Origin: Trachipleistophora hominis
Taxonomy: Eukaryota; Microsporidia; Pleistophoridae
NCBI GenBank assembly: GCA_000316135.1
Contig: JH993832.1
Coordinates: forward strand, 85,598 to 135,935
DNA: 50,338 nt
Direction of reading: 5' to 3'
The position numbers and the translations under genes are program-made. The notes under the pieces were generated by a model. The model was given only the letters and a program-made list of their open reading frames with translations, did not search any database and was not told the DNA's origin. This document shows positions 41,217 to 50,338 of the stretch, one piece after another; position 1 is the stretch's first letter, and every line of letters starts with the position of its first letter.

Positions 41217-43493
41217 TTAACCGTCTAACAACAATTTTTTCTTTTTATGGGCGCAAAAATCAACATCATTTTCAGAAAATATTTTGATTTTCAAAGACTC
41301 GAGTTCAACAGGTAAACAATCGAAAATGTGTTCGTATTCCATTATAGACCTAGAAAGAACCATGTGCTCGATCCTTTTATGTTTTCTAAGCAGTTGCATT
41401 GTTTGTAAATCCAAATTGTATAAATTAGCACGTAAATGTTTATAAATATTTGTGTCCACTATTTCAAAAGTGGTGAGCTTGTCAGGTATATTTCTGATTA
41501 TATCATTGCTAAAAAACGCACAATCAACGATTAACGTTTGCAAACATACTAATTTTTTCAGCGTCTTCAAATTTTCTTCGTTTAAGCCACATCCTACTAG
41601 ATTTAAATATTTCAATTTGTTTCTTATGTTAAAAGTGAAGATTTCACATATAAAAATGTTCGTTTTAAAATTTAAAAGATCGGCGCTTTCGTTATTTGAA
41701 TGCTCACGAGACAATTCGTATTTAGAAAGCTTCTGGGATAGCCATAGATTGTTACCTAGGGAGTTAAAGACCTCATCTTTGGAAATTGATAAAGATGGAT
41801 ACGAGGCAGATTTTTTGGTATGGTCAAAACTTCTAACTGTCAAGTTTTGTAAATTAATACATTTCGTTAAACAGTACTTAAGATATTCTTCGCTCAAATT
41901 GCAGGCAATGTCTAATTCTCGGATATTATCTAATGATGGAAAGCTTATCTTAAATGTTGATTCATCGTTTAATCCAAAAATTAAACCAAAAGCTTCTAAG
42001 TTTTCAACCTTTGACAGATCATACATGCCAGAGCAATGATAAAAACGGACTTCGTTGCATCCTCGATTGATACTAAAACGTGAACTAGTGGCAAGTCTTA
42101 TTTCACGTAAAATTACAGCATGTATGTGACCTGGGAGTTCAAAATAATCTTCTATATCCACATTCTCTAGTATTAACGTCTTAACTCTGGATAGAGCGGT
42201 TAAAAGGTTTTTTATATCATGAAATGCTGTATTTTTCAATGTTACTTTTTCTAAAGACATAGAGCATGAGGGATTGATGGCAACTTTAGGAGAGTCCAAT
42301 TCTAAATGTTTACATCCTCGACCAAGCACTAGCTCGATACCCTGTGCTGTTTCAACGCGTTTTAAACGGATAGTCTCCAAATCATCAGAGAATACAACAC
42401 TGTGTTTAAAGGTATAATTTTCAATTTGCAATAAACATCCTTGACTTGTTCCCGTGCATCTATCAAAATACAACGTGTTGTGCCTGTTGAGTTCCATCTT
42501 TCTCAATCCGGCAACTCCTGTCATGTCGATTAGACCCTCAAACTCAGAGATAGAGAGAAGAGAAATGCTTTCATTAATTCGGATAGAAAAATCTGATGTT
42601 ATAGTGCAGTTCGTTAACAAAAATGCTCTAACACTTGGCGCAAGATCAAAATTATGGTTCATATTCATGGTAGAAATGTTTAAGTAGGATAGTAAAAGAT
42701 GTATTGTGGGATTGTAGGTGATTGATGTTGCGTTGGTTAATGTAATTGCTTTGAGGTTCTTTGCATTTGAAGCATCAATATTTATTTCGGAAGAACATAC
42801 TCGGACACTCTCTAGGCAGTTGTTTAACCGCAATGCTGAACCTTCGTTAGCAGTGATTTTGGCAAGAGATAAAAAATTAACATTTTTTTGGATCATAAAG
42901 ATGTCGCAGATTCGCTTATTAACGAGTTCCAACTTAGAAGGGACTTCTGAACAACTGCTGGTTAAATAAAACTCCTCTTCTGGCGAGATCTGTATTACTG
43001 ATTCATTAGTGGTGATATTTGTTAAGATACCGGCGATATTGATCGGAAATTTGCATTCTGACACATAAATATCTTCACAATAATTATGTTGAATAGTTGG
43101 TATATGTATATTAGAATATAAAATGGGTAACGTCAACGTTTTATCTTCATGTATCGGTGTGATATCCATATCACCATCTTTTCTTGTTATAACGATTACT
43201 TTAGATGAAATATTCAACTCTTTGAGATCAGAAAGTTCAAGTTGGTTAAGCGATGTAACATTTGGAATGGAAATAACACCTTTAAATTGATCAAATATTA
43301 AATTATTGCACTGCTGACTGTTAATAAGTAATAACTCAGCTATTTTAACTCGAAAGAATTTTGCTGTATCAACATTCATCTCAATAACCAACTTATCAAA
43401 TGATAGGCTTCTTATAAAAATGGCGAAGGATTCTTGGTTATTTTTGCGACTTCCAACGAACCTGAATATTCTGTCAAACATATAGCATGACAT
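41217..43493 (-). CDS. LRR gene, C-terminal segment
   Basis: 758 codons; an ATG at 43493 exists but overlaps the middle segment out of frame, so this reads as the continuation after a frameshift. Many irregular LRRs (VTSLNQLELSDLKELNIS; VAGLRKMELNRHN; LLTALSRVKTLILENVDI; LDNIRELDIACNLSEEYLKYCLTKCINLQNLTV; KLKYLNLVGCGLNEENLKTLKKLVCLQTLIVD). Such solenoids bind proteins; the partner is unknown. Ends KKKKLLLDG by a second frameshift. Confidence 0.8.
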   Translation of the reverse strand: MSCYMFDRIFRFVGSRKNNQESFAIFIRSLSFDKLVIEMNVDTAKFFRVKIAELLLINSQQCNNLIFDQFKGVISIPNVTSLNQLELSDLKELNISSKVIVITRKDGDMDITPIHEDKTLTLPILYSNIHIPTIQHNYCEDIYVSECKFPINIAGILTNITTNESVIQISPEEEFYLTSSCSEVPSKLELVNKRICDIFMIQKNVNFLSLAKITANEGSALRLNNCLESVRVCSSEINIDASNAKNLKAITLTNATSITYNPTIHLLLSYLNISTMNMNHNFDLAPSVRAFLLTNCTITSDFSIRINESISLLSISEFEGLIDMTGVAGLRKMELNRHNTLYFDRCTGTSQGCLLQIENYTFKHSVVFSDDLETIRLKRVETAQGIELVLGRGCKHLELDSPKVAINPSCSMSLEKVTLKNTAFHDIKNLLTALSRVKTLILENVDIEDYFELPGHIHAVILREIRLATSSRFSINRGCNEVRFYHCSGMYDLSKVENLEAFGLIFGLNDESTFKISFPSLDNIRELDIACNLSEEYLKYCLTKCINLQNLTVRSFDHTKKSASYPSLSISKDEVFNSLGNNLWLSQKLSKYELSREHSNNESADLLNFKTNIFICEIFTFNIRNKLKYLNLVGCGLNEENLKTLKKLVCLQTLIVDCAFFSNDIIRNIPDKLTTFEIVDTNIYKHLRANLYNLDLQTMQLLRKHKRIEHMVLSRSIMEYEHIFDCLPVELESLKIKIFSENDVDFCAHKKKKLLLDG

Positions 43494-44371
43494 GTATCAT
43501 CTGAAAAGATGCCAGGTATTCTAAACTCTCCTTTACATTCAGAAATTTGGATTCGCTTAAAGTTCTTATGGATCTCAATATGGTTAGATTCCGAAACGGT
43601 CATATTATAAAACTCAAACTCTTCTACCTCTGGTCCAAATCGTATCGTTTCGTGTATTCCCAGATCTGATAAATATAAATAACCAGAATCTCCGTCGTCG
43701 TTCTTTTTAAAACATAAATTTTGTCCAGGTACATAAAACCCGTACCCTCTAACACCGAGTTCGATTATTTTTAAACGCTGAGTTTCTCCTAATTCTACAT
43801 ATCCTACGCAATTGTTCAGAGAGATTTTCTTAATATTTGCGTTAAGTTTTAGGGAACCGATTGTTCTGAAATCAACACGTGACATTTTAATTGAAGAAAT
43901 AGTGGGAAGAAAATGCACATGTTCAATTAAAAACGCATTTCGTATCATCACATCCACCATTCCGTTGTTCTCCTTTACTATTCTCGAATGAAAGTGTCCC
44001 TGTTCAAAACGAACTGCTAATGGAGAGCTGGCAAAACCTGCAAAATCCGCACATAATTTCAATTCATCTAATGTAATTTCTTCTAAACTTGCTGGAAATA
44101 TTATGTGCATATTCCGCTCTGTCACAATTTTTTTCAAAGCAATCCTTCGTATATTAGATGGCACATTAACACTAGAATTTCTAATTATCGCATTCTCTAT
44201 TGTTAAACGTTCGATGATATCTGTACATTGTAACAGTTCAATTGAGAACGCTCTGTCAAAATCAATATTAAATAATTTTTCGATATAAGGAATATGCACA
44301 ATGCCTGTGCTTTGTATTATTTTGATTTCTTTACAACCACATCCGATTTTCAGTTCGTAATTGTCCGTTAT
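43412..44371 (-). CDS. LRR gene, middle segment
   Basis: Same frame as the preceding segment, open from directly after its TAA. An ORF-only view would start it at a GTG (44299). Repeats of about 22-25 residues with L/I/V at the conserved positions (VPSNIRRIALKKIV; FPASLEEITLDELKL; LNANIKKISLNNCVGYVELG). It ends in SGSLEVAKITKN then a premature stop; the next frame continues with QESFAIFIRSL. No proper start of its own, so it is not an independent gene. Confidence 0.65.
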   Translation of the reverse strand: MTDNYELKIGCGCKEIKIIQSTGIVHIPYIEKLFNIDFDRAFSIELLQCTDIIERLTIENAIIRNSSVNVPSNIRRIALKKIVTERNMHIIFPASLEEITLDELKLCADFAGFASSPLAVRFEQGHFHSRIVKENNGMVDVMIRNAFLIEHVHFLPTISSIKMSRVDFRTIGSLKLNANIKKISLNNCVGYVELGETQRLKIIELGVRGYGFYVPGQNLCFKKNDDGDSGYLYLSDLGIHETIRFGPEVEEFEFYNMTVSESNHIEIHKNFKRIQISECKGEFRIPGIFSDDTCHAICLTEYSGSLEVAKITKNPSPFL

Positions 44372-45643
44372 TTACGCTTTTTCTAAAATAATTGTTTCAA
44401 GAGTATCCGGCAAAGTTAAATTGCAGTTAATTTTTGATTCAGAGATTGACAACACTTTTAAATTCAAAGGTAATTGTGATCTTTCACTAAAAATACATTC
44501 CTTATAATAAATATGTAGCTGCTTGGTGGACATATCTTTAAAACTTAGATGGTTTTGTACACCTGTCAATCGAAAAATACATACCTCGAGACAATCAAGT
44601 GCAAGGAACTCGCATTTCAATACCTTGTTCAGTTGCTCAGCAACCTTCTTGGTCGAATCTTTCTCGCTCGTAGAATTTTTTTCTATTCTATAAAAAACGT
44701 CTGAAAAATCGATATCTAATGTTAAACCGAACCCTGATGATATATTCTCATAATATTTGCACAAAAGTTCATGATTACAAATCAAGAAATATCCATCCAT
44801 ACGTATATAACGAGGCAGGAAAAAATAACACAAACTATAAATGTCAGCGTATGCAAGCGATCTACTATCACTGTCCCGTCCAGCTATCGCTGCGTTGCCA
44901 AATTTATCTGTAGTAGAGATATCGATGCAATCTAACATTTCACATATTGCATTTTCTAATTCCTGACGAAAAGGCGTGTTTGTAGAATGTTTGGTTTCTG
45001 TCTCCCTGTTTTTTTCTGTTTGTTCTTTATCTATAACACTAAGTCTGCTAGACAATTCGGAATCATCGAGGAGCTGCTGCGCCAGCGTTTGTAATAAAGG
45101 CGTTTTGTTGTGTAAAAATGTTAAAAGGTGGCAAATAGTGATATAAAGTTCATCATCAGATAGTTTTACATTGCTGTCCGTTTTTAAATTTACCACTTTC
45201 ATGAACAGAGGCTTTGTGACAGGAATTTGAATCGTACGATATTTGTATTCACCATCCTTTGGATCGTCCCGTTTAACAGATACATCTTCATTCCTATTTT
45301 TAACTACTGAATTATCATATGAGCATTCCATATCAGTAGTATCGATTCCTTCCATCGATTCATCTTCGTCTCTAATATTTGTGTTACTATTAGAATGTTC
45401 TTTTATTTTTGGTCTAAGAACCTTTAAAGGATCGTTGACAGTATCGTAATCTTCTATTTTGAACACACTTAACGTTTTATTTTTTATTATATCCTCGGAT
45501 AGATGTGTAAAAACATTCATCAGATTCATATCTTCAAGGCTATCACATAAAATAGTATCAGTTGGCGTGTTTTCCCTTTCGCTATAAAAACATAGAATCC
45601 ATTTTGTCATAATATTCGAAATGTGAGGTAAATGGCAGTTCAT
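44372..45643 (-). CDS. LRR gene, N-terminal segment
   Basis: 423 codons from ATG at 45643 to the in-frame TAA. N-terminus MNCHLPHISNIMTKWILCFYS is at best a weak leader. Residues 70-230 are acidic and low complexity. Residues 265-345 look folded (YADIYSLCYFFLPRYIRMDGYF). From about residue 345 irregular leucine-rich repeats start (LALDCLEVCIFRLTGV; LPLNLKVLSISES; LPDTLETIILEKA). Microsporidian LRR proteins commonly have such an N-terminal domain before the repeats. Confidence 0.75.
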   Translation of the reverse strand: MNCHLPHISNIMTKWILCFYSERENTPTDTILCDSLEDMNLMNVFTHLSEDIIKNKTLSVFKIEDYDTVNDPLKVLRPKIKEHSNSNTNIRDEDESMEGIDTTDMECSYDNSVVKNRNEDVSVKRDDPKDGEYKYRTIQIPVTKPLFMKVVNLKTDSNVKLSDDELYITICHLLTFLHNKTPLLQTLAQQLLDDSELSSRLSVIDKEQTEKNRETETKHSTNTPFRQELENAICEMLDCIDISTTDKFGNAAIAGRDSDSRSLAYADIYSLCYFFLPRYIRMDGYFLICNHELLCKYYENISSGFGLTLDIDFSDVFYRIEKNSTSEKDSTKKVAEQLNKVLKCEFLALDCLEVCIFRLTGVQNHLSFKDMSTKQLHIYYKECIFSERSQLPLNLKVLSISESKINCNLTLPDTLETIILEKA

Positions 45644-45834
45644 GGTGTGTAAATACCTTTTGCTTAAATACTTTTAATTCTCCTTTATGATTATGTTTTG
45701 ACAGTTTCCTTAAAAAATATATGATAAAAAAGGTGAAAGCACGTCCTTATTCTTAACTATATTTGTGATTACCAATAACATTATATATGCAAATTTAACC
45801 AGATAATAGATTATAGTTAAAATAAACTATTATT

Positions 45835-46275
45835 AAAGTGGTTTTTTTATTAAAAGTTAGTTTAATTATCACCTTATATCATATCATCTAACTAAACACA
45901 CTCTTCTGGTCCGCTGGGACCGACCATGGCCACCGGCATTTGGTTCATGGAGGAAATTAGTGCGCCACCTCGCGCAACGCCTTCGCGCGCACTTTTATAA
46001 CAACAGAAAGGTATGCTGCAACCGCAACAGTGACCTTAACACGCAAGTCGTAGCTTTCGTGATACCCCCCTCCCAAGAGTACCCCGAGGAATTCCTCTTC
46101 TCGGGGATTTTCATATATGTATAGTTCCTGGCATCTCAACATCCAGCCAAGGAACCTTGATCTAGGTCCGGCCCATCTCTCACACCTCCATAGGAGATGC
46201 TATGCGGTTTCCCCTTCATCCTTCCCGCAGAATGGGCACTTTGCCCCATAAACCGGTGCGATTACAATACATTCT
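45835..46275 (-). mobile_element. 5'-truncated LINE 3' end
   Basis: Minus strand from about 46275: CPFCGKDEGETA, stop, HLLWRCERW, the C-terminal CCHC-type knuckle (C-x2-C ... H-x4-C) of LINE reverse transcriptases, then FLGWMLRCQELYIYENPREEEFLGVLLGGG to a TAA at 45957. The 3' UTR follows: CCATGAACCAAATGCCGGTGGCC, ATGG, TCGGTCCCAGCGGACCAGAAGAGTG, TGTTTAGTTAG and a T/A tail ending near TTAATAAAAAAACC. It is better preserved than the copy at 39.6 kb (NPREEEFLGVLLGG against NPREKESLGIILGE), so both come from one family. Confidence 0.85.
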
Positions 46276-46464
46276 TCCTGCCTCCACATTTTCATCGGCA
46301 AAAAATAATAACTCACCTTCCTGGCCTGCTGGAGTCGGAAACCGTAACTATACACTTAAATTAATCGAATAATAGTGTCGAATACTTGAATGAAATGAAA
46401 AAAAAAACATGAAAATATAAAACTTAACTTTCAAGACTTTTAATAGCTTGCAACAGCAGTATTG

Positions 46465-47739
46465 TTATTGACTCATAACCATAGGTGGCTGTTGATTTGA
46501 GTTTCTGGAATCAAAGTTGATTTCTGAGCATCGTTGTCGTTGTTTAACGCGAGTGTCTACTCCTGGTCGAGTTGACATCGAATTTGTTATATTTGATTTT
46601 TTTTCGATGCGCTTTATTAATTCCGGATTTAACTTTTTGGATTGAACAGCGCTTTTATACGAACTATAAGATTTTTTTTCCTTGCTTTCCGGATTCCAAA
46701 ATCCTTTAACACCCTCCTTGGTTGGTCGTAGTTCTGTACGTTTCGGCAACGTGTCCTTCGTTGTCTTTTCAACTTTTAAAGAGCCTCTATAGTGCGACCT
46801 AGATAATTCATAATTCAGACGGTCTTCTAACGATTCTGTCCTATCGTTCACGTGTCCATCTCTAACATATCGTGCAAAATGATCGTTCTGAATGTTCGAA
46901 ATTTTGCTATTTAAGCAGGTAACATAATCACGCATGGTGGAAAAAAACTTCGTCAAAAGCTCACTTGTTAAGTTTTTCCCATCAATAATATTAACACGCA
47001 TCAAATTTAAGCTTCTCGCTATTTCCAAAGCTTCTAAAATCTTACTATAGCCTTCTGACTGGCGATCGAATACGTTTAGCTTTGACGTCAGACTTGAATC
47101 GATAACATAGCACTCCTCAATATATACCCAAAGACCTTTAACATCCGAAAAATCGGACATAATCTGCTCAAAGAATGAGATGGTCATATTTTGTAGGTTT
47201 GAACCTTCACGGCTCAGTAGAAAAATAAACTTTATTATTTTTCGTTTCAATCTTTCGCATTTCACATTTTGTTTTCCTTCTTCAGTTGATTCCTGTTCCT
47301 CTTTTAACAATTGCTCGCAAATCTCTTGTGATATCTTCTTGGCCTGTTTAAACGTCTTCACTTCCTTCAGCTGGACTGTTAGATCTCTGAGACATTCTTC
47401 ACCTTGAACCAAAAAATTGGCCAGAATAGGTCGATATTTTTCGACAAAATCATTTTCGTTACTAATCAAATCGATTGGCCTATCTTCTGAAGTCGCTGTT
47501 ATGGACATAGTGCCCTCTTCATTATCAGAAATCGTTAAATTAGTGTCGTCTGATCCTTGTTGTGTTTGTATGATATTCGCAGTAAAGGATGCTGCTTCAT
47601 CTCCAGAACTATCGGAATCCGCAGCTGCTTCAACGATTTGCATCATACAACCCGCTGTCGACCAATGAAGGCACAAAGGAAGGATCCAAGAAGTAAATAA
47701 AAAAGTAGATAGTAACTTAGACATTGACTTCACAAGCAT
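46465..47739 (-). CDS. Large secreted protein with basic C-terminal tail
   Basis: 424 residues from the ATG at 47739 (another ATG at 47724; the frame continues upstream only with TTG). Signal peptide SKLLSTFLFTSWILPLCLHWSTAGC. Then an acidic Ser/Asp/Thr-rich segment (about residues 40-95: AADSDSSGDEAASF), a helical domain (about 95-290: YRPILANFLVQGEECLRDLTVQLKEVKTFKQAKKI, WVYIEECYVIDSS), and a Lys/Arg/Ser-rich unstructured tail (about 300-424) with KKEKK-type clusters. Microsporidia secrete many proteins of this pattern; a role in the host cell is inference. No enzyme motif recognised. It lies just upstream of the second LINE copy. Confidence 0.7.
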   Translation of the reverse strand: MLVKSMSKLLSTFLFTSWILPLCLHWSTAGCMMQIVEAAADSDSSGDEAASFTANIIQTQQGSDDTNLTISDNEEGTMSITATSEDRPIDLISNENDFVEKYRPILANFLVQGEECLRDLTVQLKEVKTFKQAKKISQEICEQLLKEEQESTEEGKQNVKCERLKRKIIKFIFLLSREGSNLQNMTISFFEQIMSDFSDVKGLWVYIEECYVIDSSLTSKLNVFDRQSEGYSKILEALEIARSLNLMRVNIIDGKNLTSELLTKFFSTMRDYVTCLNSKISNIQNDHFARYVRDGHVNDRTESLEDRLNYELSRSHYRGSLKVEKTTKDTLPKRTELRPTKEGVKGFWNPESKEKKSYSSYKSAVQSKKLNPELIKRIEKKSNITNSMSTRPGVDTRVKQRQRCSEINFDSRNSNQQPPMVMSQ

Positions 47740-49919
47740 AGCTTTCACTTGCAAAAAATTTACTGCCTTTATATATTTTGAATATTTCTTTATTTGTTGA
47801 TGTTCTTTATATAGGTTCAATTATTTTCGGCAGTTTCCTTAAAGAGCCTAATATCCATAAGAACCATCACATTTTCAGGCGTCCTTGCACAAAAGTTATT
47901 ACATGTGTTGAACCAAAGTCCGTGTTTTTCATGATAATTAAAAGATATAAGAAGTTCGCTGTTTTTATTTCTTTAATGATGAATGAACTATAAATGATCA
48001 ATTTGCTCACAAAAACGCAAGAAATTTTTTTTTGTCAATTGAGAAATATATCAAATGCATTAGAGGTTTAGAAATTATGGAATAATACCATATAATACAT
48101 AAAAAATCATTGTTACTAATTATGTAATAAATGTTATACAAATGGTTTGCTTGTTCCTTATTTGATTAATTAAAATCTTTAGATTGTACAAATGTGTCAT
48201 AAAGTTTTGTTTTTGTTTATTTTAATCCAGCAAAAAAAATTTTGCATCAGGTGACGAAGTAATTATAATATAAGTTTTGAATTGTATGTAAACTTTGTTC
48301 GACTACATTTAAATCGGCCAATAAAGGCTTTAGTTTCTAAAATTTGTATTGTTTTTCCATTTTAACACACGAGTAAATTACTAGTAAACGGTTTGTATAA
48401 GGCACAGAATACTCCTCAAATATGTTGTTACATTGAAATAAGCGTTATTTTTAGCTGGTATTTTGACATCCTGAAAATTGATTATTTGATGATTGAAAGT
48501 TAAAAATAGCGTAGAACAGGCATGTAATGAGTAACATTGGTTTTCAAAAGCTTATCATGATGCAGAACCTTGTTTTGTATACAAATAATGTTTTTATTGG
48601 ATTTTAGACAAACTCAAAATAAGTAAATATGACTTATATATCAGATAACGAATAGTCTGTGTTACCAGAAAATTTGTATGATAGGTTTTTCGATATGGTT
48701 AAATTTTCAAGTAGCTGGTTGTTTTATTATCCTTAAATACTTGCTCATGTGATAAATATTTTACTTGTTAAAAATATTGGAGATGGTATTCGAGTTGAGA
48801 AAATGTTGCTAATGATATATGTTATCTTTTTATAAATAGAAATCATTTTAATATTACATTTTCGTCTATATGCACGAATAAGTAACTTTCATTCTCAACA
48901 TGGATAGTGCTGGTGTAAAATAATACTTCGTTTATGTTTTTGAATGAAAATATTATAGGTAGCTTTTCACAAATAAATTCGTGTTATATTACGAAATTAA
49001 ATCATTTACTGTCGTATAAATACAAAAATGTGCATCCTTGCTATAATTTTGTTTTACTCCCTGTACCTTATGAAAACAACATAGAGCCTTGTTTATATGT
49101 CTGTAAATATTTCTAATTGTACGATCGAGGAAGACTCAAATTAGCCATTCGTTGTTCTGTATTATTATCACCGAGTTATACATCTTTTCATATCATGTGA
49201 ACGAGATGTAGCCAAGAGCTATTTTGAACCGCCAGTAGCTTCCATAATATTTTCAATATACCAAAATTCTGTTATTAGTGCATGCTTTTACAATATTCCA
49301 GTGTTTAGAACCGCAATCAACTAATATGTTATTACGTTATATTCGCTATAATACAATAATAACATACGTCTTCTAGTTATTATCCTTCAACACATTTAGC
49401 TGTAAATTGTTTCTATTACAAATCGTTAAACCGTCCTCACAGCTTATTTCTGTTAGAACTTACCAAACAAATTGGTGAATAATTCAAAGCTTTCAATACT
49501 TCACACTAATAAGAATATAACGTAATTTTAATTACATAAAATGCCAAAGGCAATGTGTCTCTATTGAATTCATTTGAATAAGCAAAATGATGTAATCACA
49601 CATCATGAACAACGTCCCATTTTTTTCTATGTTTTATATATGACTTTATTACAGCTAAATAATTCAAATTCTTTGTATTTCCAGAACACACTATCCGTTT
49701 TGCGAATTATAGTAAAATGTTATATGACTATCCCTCAGAACAAAAAACTTAGTAATATATAGTTACTAGCTGCGCTATTCCGTCTATAAAACGGAAGGTA
49801 GAATTAGTGTAGACCCGATCAAATATATTTTTTTTGATTTCTAGATTAAACCTATGTCAGTTATTTTCATGTTGATCAATATTTTTCGATAGGAGTTAGA
49901 AAATTAATTTTCTGCATGT
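47740..49919. other. AT-rich region without confident gene
   Basis: Short frames at 47778-47993, 48934-49116 and 49574-49762 lack leaders, motifs or, for two of them, an ATG. None accepted. No RNA genes recognised. Confidence 0.6.
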
Positions 49920-50025
49920 AGCAATTTTTTTTACTAAAAATCAGTTTAATTATCTCTCTCATACACACTACCTAATCAAATCTACTCTACTGGTCCATAA
50001 TGACCGATCATGGCCACCGGCAGCT
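49920..50025 (-). repeat. LINE 3'-end repeat, solo copy
   Basis: Minus strand GCTGCCGGTGGCCATGATCGG, then TCATTATGGACCAGTAGAGTAG, TTTGATTAGGTAGTGTGTATGAGAG and AGATAATTAAACTGATTTTTAGTAAAAAAAA, whose tail matches the copy at 45835. The CCATGAA segment is missing, so this copy is cut slightly shorter at its 5' end. Confidence 0.7.
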
Positions 50026-50338
50026 AGCGTTAATAACATATTTAAATGATATTGATTGTTCATGACTGTTAAGTGAGTTTCGTAAGATGAGAACTCCATA
50101 ATAACTCATAACTTTTTATCTACTGCCAAAACATAAAAAAATATTTTGTGATTTTTTCTCGAACTGACCAACCAGCCTGTAAGTTGTCTTTTTATTATTA
50201 TTGACGATGATATCGTTCTTGATTACGGCTTAATTGTTCAACCCTATGAGAAACGAGAACTGTACAGAAATTGTAGATATGTAAAAAACCAGAACAAACT
50301 AAGAACAGATTATATTATAACCGAATAATTTAAGTTCC

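Larger units (their letters stand above)
41029..45643 (-). pseudogene. Long LRR protein gene with three lesions
   Basis: The three frames listed separately line up as one ancestral gene of about 1,540 codons. A TAA at 44372-44374 is in frame: the leucine-rich pattern continues straight through it (LETIILEKA, stop, ITDNYELKIGCGCKEIKII). A frameshift lies near the T run at 43441-43445 and another in the T runs at 41235-41246. Beyond the second, reading resumes with RRLILSMDGLDTNLP and FTNLEELAVEAPGKF up to a stop at 41029. All but the TAA are at homopolymers, so base-calling error is a strong alternative to true decay. Microsporidia have expanded families of LRR proteins of unknown role. Confidence 0.75.

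Noticed and set aside
41452..42039. 195-codon plus-strand frame opposite the LRR gene
   Set aside because: Shadow of the LRR frame on the other strand; no domain and no proper context.
48934..49116. 60-codon ATG frame
   Set aside because: No leader, motif or start context; expected by chance in 2 kb of such DNA.
16406..50025. Hairpin repeat as an HDV-like self-cleaving ribozyme (GGCCGG..ATGGTC..TCCCAGC resembles the start of the HDV fold)
   Set aside because: The segments fold as two simple tandem hairpins, and no P1 3' strand, catalytic C segment or P4 follows in the right order. The hammerhead core CTGATGA...GAAA is also absent.
1..50338. tRNA, rRNA and CRISPR
   Set aside because: No A/B-box pair with a cloverleaf, no rRNA core sequence and no regularly spaced short repeats were found on reading; a covariance-model scan would settle tRNAs.

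Overview
The window looks like a piece of an expanded, AT-rich microsporidian (fungal-related, obligate intracellular parasite) nuclear genome. The reasons are intron-less compact eukaryotic genes (Ran GTPase, a TBC Rab-GAP, a cullin, endonuclease III, tubulin cofactor A), short proteins compared with their families, CCC-type motifs within about 15 nt of several start codons, many small secreted lineage-specific proteins, and a large leucine-rich-repeat protein. Genus is not determinable from the sequence alone. Coding density is low (roughly 40%), so long stretches hold only AT-rich sequence and decayed repeats. A 317-base run of N lies at 21401-21717.

Layout. 1-1357: C-terminal part of a Gly/Ala-rich repeat protein, GC-rich compared with its surroundings and running off the left edge. 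1.7-14.0 kb: a spread-out cluster of small lysine/asparagine-rich proteins, most with signal peptides; at least five share a short C-terminal signature and pairs share an internal motif, so they look like diverged paralogous secreted (candidate host-facing) proteins. 14.6-18.9 kb, minus strand: a divergent cullin, a 60-residue protein with an EDC1/PNRC-type decapping motif, and endonuclease III with an apparent 1-base deletion. 19-24.4 kb: repeat-rich, with a coiled-coil/proline-rich pseudogene around the N gap. 24.5-33.4 kb: tubulin cofactor A, an 827-residue protein of possible vacuolar-sorting type, an unknown helical protein, Ran, and a DusA-type dihydrouridine synthase. 36.5-39.5 kb: membrane thioredoxin-like protein and a Gyp1-like TBC protein interrupted by TGA. 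39.6-46.3 kb: two 5'-truncated LINE copies flanking a long LRR gene broken by one stop and two homopolymer frameshifts. 46.5-47.7 kb: a large secreted protein. The rest is AT-rich and apparently empty.

How the parts relate. Ran (nuclear transport), TBC (Rab control), cullin (ubiquitin ligase scaffold), cofactor A (tubulin folding), DusA and Nth (tRNA modification, base excision repair) are single housekeeping genes, not an operon. The CCC-type start motif is seen in front of five of them and not in front of the secreted-protein genes. A dispersed repeat of about 60-110 bp with two tandem short hairpins occurs about ten times and is the same sequence as the 3' end of the two LINE copies, which ties most of the repeats in the window to one retrotransposon family.

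Limits: every assignment is by reading motifs, without database searches. Several broken genes could be assembly errors at homopolymers rather than true pseudogenes.
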